DNA from: Tridacna crocea
Lineage: Eukaryota; Mollusca; Bivalvia; Cardiida; Cardiidae
DNA: 64,000 bases
Direction: 5' to 3'
Assembly (NCBI GenBank): GCA_943736015.1
Contig: OX031060.1
Coordinates: 26,799,231 to 26,863,230, forward strand
The notes below the pieces were generated by a model. It ran no database searches and was not told where the DNA came from. It worked only from the letters and a program-made list of their open reading frames with translations. The translations under genes and the position numbers were made by a program. Within the stretch, counting starts at the first letter, position 1, and each line of letters starts with the position of its first letter. Below are positions 13,001 through 22,000 of this stretch, piece after piece.

Positions 13001-16000
13001 TATGGACAAGTCTAAAATTTTGTCATCTGGTAACGAGTTAAACTTGGCTTATATGATGAATTTTTTTCTTTGACAGGGTAGAAAACACTGTTGGTTATCA
13101 GCATTTTCTCCTTTTCCAACAATGTTTTTAAAAGGCTTCTTTTTATGGGTCGTCAATAGTTGGGATTTTGTGTTAAAGGGCTAATACTTCTGCTAAAAGT
13201 ACAGGCTTATCTTAGAGGAAACTCTTCTCTATTGGTAAATTTTTTGCATATCTAAGGACTATTCTACTCCCATATCCAGTGAATTCGTAATCAGAATAAA
13301 TGTTATTGGTCCATAAAATGTTATGTATTGCTTGGTAGAGTGTATTAACTCATTACCACACAATCCCTACTTTTGACGCCACTGAGAAAGAAGCCTTTTG
13401 AAAACACTGTGGGAAAAGGAGAAAATGCTGGTAACCAGCATTTTCTCCTTTTCCCACAGTGTTTTCTACCCTTCCCAGAACAAATTTCAAATTTTCATTC
13501 ACGTTTATTTTGTCATCTGCAAATGCTTTCAATTTGGACCAGTCTAAAATTTTCTCGTGTGGTAAAGAGTTAAGGAGATGGATGAAGCCCTGTCCTGAGT
13601 ATGGCTCATCTTTATTTATTTATTTATTTATTTATTTATTATTGATAGATATCTTTATATTTATTTATCTTCATTTATTTATCTTTATTTATTTATTTAT
13701 CATTATCAATTTATTTTTATTTATTTATTTACTTATTTACTTACTTTCAGGGATGACTGGAAGTCATATTTCGACATCATTATAACAAATGCTAGAAAAC
13801 CAGGATTTTTTGACAAGGAAATGCCTTTCTTGTCTTTAGGTACATTTGTACATTTTAACTATTATTATCCACATGCACTTTCATGTACTAATTGTAACAT
13901 TCACCAGACCAAGAGGGCTTGAACTTAAACCAACATTGCCTATACATTAACACTATGACCCTATGAAAAAAAGCTTTTTGAAAACATTGATGGAAAAGGA
14001 GAAAATGCTGGTAACCAACATTTTCTCCTTTTCCCACAATGTTTTCTATTAGCTTCTTTCTCAGGATCATTAAAAGTCGTGATTGTGTGTTAACCCATTA
14101 CCACACACTCCCTACTTTTGATGCCCTGGAGAAAGAAGCTTTCAGAAAACATTGAGGCAAAAGGAGAAAATGCTGGTAACCAGCATTTTCTCCTTTTCCC
14201 TCAATGTTTTCTACCCTTCACAAAACAAATCTCAAATTTTTAGTCACTTTGATTTTGTCGTCTACAAATGCTTTCGATTTGGACAAGCCTAAAATATTGT
14301 CGTTTGGTAATGAGTTAAAGGGTTGAGTCCAGGGATGGGATTCACCTGACCAAGTGGCTTGAACTTAGACCAAAATTGGATGTACATTAACTCTTTACCA
14401 CATGAGGTAATTTTAGACAGATCCAAATTGAAAGCATAAGCAGACGACAAAATAGATATGACTGAAATTGACTGAAACATTGAATTTGGTTTGGGAAGGG
14501 TAGAAAACATTGTGGGAAAAGGAGAAAATGCTGTTTATCAGCATTTTCTCCATTTCCCACAATGGTTTCAAAAGGCTTCTTAAAAGTCAGGATTGTGACG
14601 TAAAGAATTACTCGGTACTTGATCAAGCCTACCGGAATGGACCTGACCTAAATACATGTATAGATATTACCAATATTAATTTACATCATGTCATGTTAGA
14701 CTAGTCCATTTTCTTCTTTTCGCACAATGTTTTCAAAACCATTCTTTGTCTGGGTCGTTAAAACTCTAGGGATTGTGTGGTAAAGGGTTAATAAGGAGTA
14801 TGAGTGTAAATATTGATTTAACCCTTTCCCAAACAATCCCTGGTTTTTATGGGTCTGGAATAGTAGCCTTTTGAAAATTTTGTGGGATAAGGAGAAAATG
14901 CTGGTAACCAGCATTTTCTCCTTTTCCCACAATGTTTTCTACCCTATCATAGACAGAAATCATCTTTTCAGCAAGAGTTGAATTGTCGTCTGCAAATGCT
15001 TTCAATTTGGTCTAGTCCAAAAGTTTGTCGTTTGGGAAAGGGTTAACAAGCCCTCTTAGCAGCTAGCTATCAAACTTTTGTGTAGATAAAGATAATTAAC
15101 TCATTATCAAATGACAAGATTTCAGGTTTGTCTAAATCGAAAGCATTTGCAGACGACAAAATAAAAGTGACTGAAAACTTGAAATTTGTATTGTGAAGCA
15201 TAGAAAACATTGTGGGAAAAGGAGAAAATGCTGGTTACCAGCATTTTCTCCTTTTCCCACAATGTTTTCTGAAGGCTTCTTTCTCAGGGTCTTCAAAAGT
15301 AGGGATTGAGTGGTAATGGGTTAAGATTTATTTTTCAAAGTAATTTTTGTACAGGTATCTTTTTATGCTCCCCGAAGGGCGAGCATATAGTCGCCGCTTC
15401 GTCTGTCCGTCCGTCCGTCCGTCCGTCCGTCCGTCCGAAGCGATTTCTCCATAACCCTTGGACCAAATTGGATGAAACTTCATATATGAACTCCTTGAGG
15501 TAATGCGCCGATATACTTTTCCCGGATTTTCAATTTGACCCTGTGTCATGGAAAAAAGGGGCTTAATGCAAAATTGCAATTTTTACCAATATCTCATTCA
15601 GTTTTTGTCAGAATATCATGAAACTTCATGGTTATATTGTTTATGGAAAGTCTAAGCATGTGCCTGTGCTATTTTTAATCTGGGCATTTTTTAAGTTGAC
15701 ATTCTGTCATGGAAAAAGGGGGCTTCTTGCAAGATTCCAGTTTTTACTAATATTTCATTTAGTTTTGGTCAAAATTTCATTAAACTTCATGGTTATATTG
15801 TTTTTTAAGAGTTTCACCATGTGCTCTTGTTTCTTTATCTATGTGTTTTTCAGTTTAACCCTCTGTCATGGAAAAAGGGGGTTTCTTGTAAAATGAAAAA
15901 GGGACCCTAATGCAAAATTGCAATTTTTACTTGTAAAATCTTGTTCAGTTTTTGTCAGCATTTCATGGTTATATCTTGTTTTACAAGTTTCAACATGTGC

Positions 16001-19000
16001 CCTTTGTTTTTGCAATCTATGAATTATTAATGAGCAAATACGTCTTTCCTGGTTTCTCAAATTAAGGCTGCATCACGGAAAAAGGGGACTTCATGGAAAA
16101 AATTGTTTTTCACTAGGTTCTCCTTTATCAGTGCTCAAACCTTTGTGAAATTTCAAATCTGTACTTGTTTGAACGTTGCCCAGGTACCTCTCTTCCTTTT
16201 TCTCAATTTCAGGCTGCGTCTCGGAAAAAGGGGGCTTCATGTAAAAAATTGTTTTATGTAATATTTAATACATGACTGCTCAAAAGAAAGAACCCGTTGT
16301 ATTTATTGCAATGATCCAATACTATCTTATGGGAAAAGGAGGCTTAAAGGGGGCTTATTGGGCTTATTGTCCTCTACAAGTTTATGTTGGCTATCTCTAA
16401 GATAGTAATTGCCTTTTCACTTCAAATTTTGGGGGGCATGAACAGGTTCTTCTAGGATAAAAGAAGTGAATTTATATCAATTTCTTATATGTATTTTATG
16501 ACAAGCACTTGTTCGGGGAGCATAACCCGTCTCTGACGGCTCTTGTTTTTACCTACAGTTGACAGTTTTGAATGCATTTATGTTGTTGGAAGATCATTTG
16601 TTACAAGAAATAACTGCTGCTCCCTGGATTTAAACACAGCATGGATTAACCCTTAATCAGAGAAAATTGAAACCATTTGCAGATGACAATTTCAGTATGG
16701 TTTAAATGGTGTAATTTTTCTTTGATAGGATAGAAGACATTGTGGGAAAAGGAGAAAATACTGGTTACCAGCATTTTCCCCATTTCCCACAATGTTTTCA
16801 AAAGGCTTCTTTCCCAGGGTCATTAAAAGTCAGCATTGTGTAGTTAAGATGTTTTCTTTTTTGAACATTGTGAAAGAAGATCATACTGAACATAACATGC
16901 AGCCTGATCTCAGATTAACTCTCTCTGTTTCCTTGTCATGTATTCTAGCATAAACAGTTGTGAAATAAGAATATATTGGCTTGTTCGTCTAATTGATAAG
17001 CTACATTCATTTAACCAAACAACGGAATTTTGGACTAGTCCAAATTGAAAGTATTTGCAGGTAACAAAATAAACACGAATAGAAAATTGAGAGCTTTTAA
17101 AAATTGAAAATTTGAGGCCATATTATATAAGGGATAGTTTGACATCATCTAACATTCCTGTCTTTGAGGCACACTGAGGTATAAGGCTTTCTTAACCTTT
17201 TCCCAAACAAGCCCTTGTTTTTATGTGTCTTTAACTCATTACCAAACGACAATATTTTAGGTTTGTCTAATTCGAAAGCATTTGCAGACGACAAAATAAA
17301 AGTGACTGAAAATTTGAAATTGGATTTGTGAAGGGTAGAAAATATTGTGGGAAAAGTAGAAAATGCTGGTTACCAGCATTTTCTCCTTTTCTCACAATGT
17401 TTTCTACAGGCTTCTCTCTCAGGGTCGTCAAAAGTAGGGATTGTGTGGTAATGGGTTAAGTCTTTTGAAAACACTGTGGGAAAAGGAGAAATTGCTCGTT
17501 ATGTTTTCTTTCCATTTGGAGAGCTTTCTGCCATTTTTACCAAATTCGAAAATGTCGTCTGCAAACTCTTTCAGTTTCGAAGAGTCAAAAATTGTCGTTT
17601 GGGAAAGGCTTAAACACTGTTTGTATTGAAGAAAATGCTGGTTGTTCTTCACCTTCCCACAATGTTTTTTCTACCCTTTCAAAGATGAATTGCATTATTT
17701 CAGTCACATCTGATCTGCTATTTGTTGTCTAAAAGTGTTTAAATGATATTTCAGATGGCTATAAGGAAGACAAACCTGTTGATGTGGAACACTTGAAGCA
17801 GCATGGTGTTTACTGCAGTGGAAATTCCAGACACTTACAGCAGTTTATCTCCAAATTAACTGGTGTTCAGAAACCAAAGGTCTGCATGTCCTATCTAACC
17901 AATTACCAAACGACAAAATTTTAGGTCTGTCCAAATCGAAAGGGTTTGCCGACGACAAAATAAAAGTGACTGAAAAATTGAAATTTGTCTTGTGAGGGGT
18001 AGAAAACATTGTGGGAAAAAGAGAAAATGCTGGTTACCAGCATTTTCTCCTTTTCCCACAATGTTTTTTAAAGGCTTCTTTCTCAGGGGTGTCAAAAGTA
18101 GGGATTGAGTGGTAATGGGTTAACCCATTACCACCCAATCCGGACTTTGATCATCCTGGGAAAGAAACGATTGGAAAAAATTGAGGGAAAAGGAGAAAAT
18201 GCTAGTAACCAGCATTTTCTCCTTTTCCCACAATGTTTCTATGCTTCCAAAATCAATATTCACTTTTTTATTCACATTTATTTTGTTGTCTGCAAATGCT
18301 TTCAATTTGGACTAGTCTAATATTTTGTTGTTTGGTAAAGAGTTAACTGTCTTCTAATCATGTTACCACATCACAAAATATCATACTAGTCCAAATTGTA
18401 CCCATTTGCAGAATCCAAATTGAACTTGGCCCGATGACACACAATGATGACTTTTGTCGGCCCTGATGTAGAAGCCTTTTGAAAACATTGTGAGTAAAGG
18501 AGAAAATGCTAGTAACCAGCATTTTCTCCTTTTCCAACAATGTTTTCTACCCTTTTATTTCAGTCACATTTATTTTGTTGTCTGCAAATGCTTTCAATTT
18601 GGACCAGTCTATGAATTTGTTGTTTGGTACAGAGTTAAAAAACAATGTTGGAAAATGAGGAAATTCTGAAAAACCAGCATTTTTTTCTCCTTTGCCCACA
18701 ATGTTTTCAGAAGTTAACTTTGTCAGGGTCGTTAAAAGTTTTCATTTGTTTGACCCAGAGGAAGAAAGCTTTTGAAAATATTATGGGAGAACAAGACAAT
18801 GCCAGGAATCAACAGTTTTTCTTTTTCCTGCAATGTTTTCTAGCATTTTGAATGCAGAAAATATATTTGAAGCTGAATTATATATTACCAACCATTCCTT
18901 TTTAATTTTGTGGTAGCTGAATTTTTTTATATCCTACACAATGAAGTCAAAGGAGGTAGGTATACTGGAATCACCATGGCTGTCTGTCTGTCTGTCCATC

Positions 19001-22000
19001 CATCTGTTCTTAGACACATCTGCTGCAATTCCTTGGGAATTATCTCCCCTTGAATTTTTCAACTCTTCCTTTTGTACTAAACCATTCTGCATTCTTTTGC
19101 AAAGACCTGTTTTTGTGATGGGGAGCTCTTTTGGGATATAATCATGTTTAGTGGTAGCTCTAGTTTTGTTTTGTAAAGGTTTAAGTAACATTTTCCTATA
19201 TGTACTCTTTATGCTCTACTCCAACACCATGTTTATGTTCAGTAATTAAGATTAAATACTAATTTTCTTTTTAGGTGATTTATTTTGGTGACAGTATTCG
19301 CTCTGATGCCCTTCCAACAAAAGCCAATACAGATTGGGATGTTGGGATTGTCTTAGAAGAAATGGATGCAGAAGGGTACCAGTCTGAATCCAAACTGAAG
19401 GGGGAACCAATTGATAAAAAAATGAGGGTTGCTCAAAATGTAAGTGTGAGATACCAATAATGACCGTTCATATCTCCTACAAATGACTTTTCTGTGTCAT
19501 GCTGTAATTAAAATTTAAAACATTATGGCTTAACCCATTACTATACAATGACAGCTTTTAAAGACTTTTAGGAAGAAGCCTTTTGAAAGCATTGTGGGAA
19601 AAGGAGAAAATGCTAGTAACCAGCTTTTTCTCCTTTTCCCACAAAGTTCTCTTCCCTATCGAAGCAAAATTACACCATTTAAACCAGTTTGAAATTGTCG
19701 TCTGCAAATGCTTTCAACTTGGATAGGTCCAAAATTTTGTTGTGTGGTAACATGTTTAGGAGAAATTACTGTTAGCAATCAGACCTCTATCAGCTCTAGT
19801 ATCTTCAGCATGTACTTAAATAGGAAACTAGATTTATGTTGACTATATGTAGTTTTCACGCTTGAGAACATTAATGATGCAAAAGAAATAATTATGCCCG
19901 GTTGAAGAAATTGATAGAAACTTGTAGTGAGAAAGACAATCCTGTATTTTAATGAACCTGACTAAGAAAGCATTTGAAAATGTTTTAAAAGGAGAAAATG
20001 CTGGTAACTGGCTTTATTTATGTACTTTGTTTTCTACCAGCAAGGTTAACTCATTACCCAACAACAATATTATAGACTTGTCCAAATTGAAAGCATTTGC
20101 AGACAACAAAATAAAAGTGATTGAAAATTTTAAATTTGGTTTGTGAAGGGTAGAAAACATCGTGCGAAAAGGAGAAAATGCTGGTAACCAGCATTTTCTC
20201 CTTTTCCCACAATATTTTCCAAAGGCTTCTTTCTCAGGGGCATCAAAAGTAGGGATTTTGTGGTAATGGGTTAATGATTTTGATAATCTTTTTAAATTGT
20301 ATTTGTTTTCCTGTATGCAAATGCTCTCGGGTTTAGACCAGTCTAATTTTTTATCTTTTCATAAAGAGTTCAAACAAAAAGAGAAAGGTTGAAAAGCATT
20401 TGAATGAAAGGGAGGCTGATAAATGACTTTTACTTTTTAGATGCAATTTGCATACTTTGCTTTGAAGACTAATATCAATCTGAAAAGAATGGGCAGTTTG
20501 AATTTAGATTTAAAATGTCTTAACTTTCAGGAGAAATTCTGACAAAGGCTTAGAAATATGTACCTGTATATACAAGTCTGTTTCATGGTTTAGATGAGTC
20601 CATTCCAATTGTTTAAGGTTCATTAACTCTTTACCAAACGATAAAATTGTAGACTAGTCCAAAATGAAAGCACCTACAGACGACAAAACAAACTAACAAA
20701 AAAAAAATTGTTTCCAGCAGGGTAGAAAACATTATGGAAAAAGGAGGAGAAAATGCTTGTTACCAGCATTTTCTCCTTTTCCGGCAATGATTTTGAAAGG
20801 CTTCGTTCTCAGGGTTGTAAAAACCAATGATTGTAAAAAGTTAATGAAATAGAGGCATTATAATTTGAGTGATAATAATTGTTCAGTCAGCAGCTTTGAA
20901 GAGGAAAGCTTATGAAAACATTGTGGAAGAAGAAGGAAATACTGGTAAGTGGCATTGTTGATTGCAAATGGTTTCAATTTGGACTCCTCCAAAATATTGT
21001 TGCATGGTAAAGAGTTACCGTATGTGTAATTCTGTGTGATAGTATCACTCTTTTTTTGTTTCAAGATTGTTTGTAAAATTTTTGTTTTATGATGATCGCT
21101 TGAGTATTCTCTGTGTTACTTTCAGGCAAGCCTAGAAATGAATGAAGTTGATAGGGAGTATCTGTTGTCCAAGGTGTGGGGGTCATTTTTCTACCAACCA
21201 GATGAAGACCCACAACACAACAGGCACATGAACACATTCTGGGGTGAACTAATCACCAAATATACAGACATAGCCATCCCCAGCATTGAATATATAGCAA
21301 GTAAGGCTTATTTGCTTAGTCTCAACAATATGTTGATGACCATGAAAAAAGAAAGCTTTTGAAAACATTCTGGGAAAAGCATTTTCTCCTTTTCCCACAA
21401 TGTTTTCATGAGGCTTCTATCTCAGGGTCGTAAAAACCAGAGATTGTTTGGTAAAGGTTTAATATTACACAAATGAAGATGGATTTCTTGGTAAGGGTTA
21501 GAACAGGGGGAAAAAATGTTGTTACAAGAATTTCCCCCTTTTTCCAACATGTTTACAAAACTTTTCTGCTCAAAGTGTTAAAGGTGGCCCTTCAGATTTT
21601 GGGACGAAAATTGTACAAAAACGCAAAAAAATCATCCTTAAACTCCCAAAGCCTTTTGATTTTCATTCATAAAACCTCAGTAGTCTAACACCATTCGACA
21701 ACACGAGAAATAAGAGATTTACTACAGCCCAGGTCGACACCGACGGGAGACACATTCTATTTTTAGTAGGGATGGCAACGAGTAACCGGTTAACCGAGTA
21801 CTCGATCGAACGTCCGAGTATCGATTACGGAATTTGATATTCGAGTACTCGGTATTTTTTTCAAAAATGTACCATTTTGCTTCCCGAGGAAAAATTTATT
21901 TGCAAAACAAACACTGCAGCCGATTAAATGTAATCAAAACATCGTTGCAAAAGTTACCGACAGATAGCCAAACAATTCACAACTTGACACGTGCCTGTAC

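Noticed and set aside
13414..13456. microRNA precursor in the hairpin
   Set aside because: The stem is almost perfect with a one-base turn, unlike a microRNA loop, and copies are transposons; small interfering RNAs remain possible.
19275..19460. Frame beginning MIYFGDS as a separate small gene
   Set aside because: It is exon 10 of NT5DC1; the apparent start overlaps the acceptor AG.
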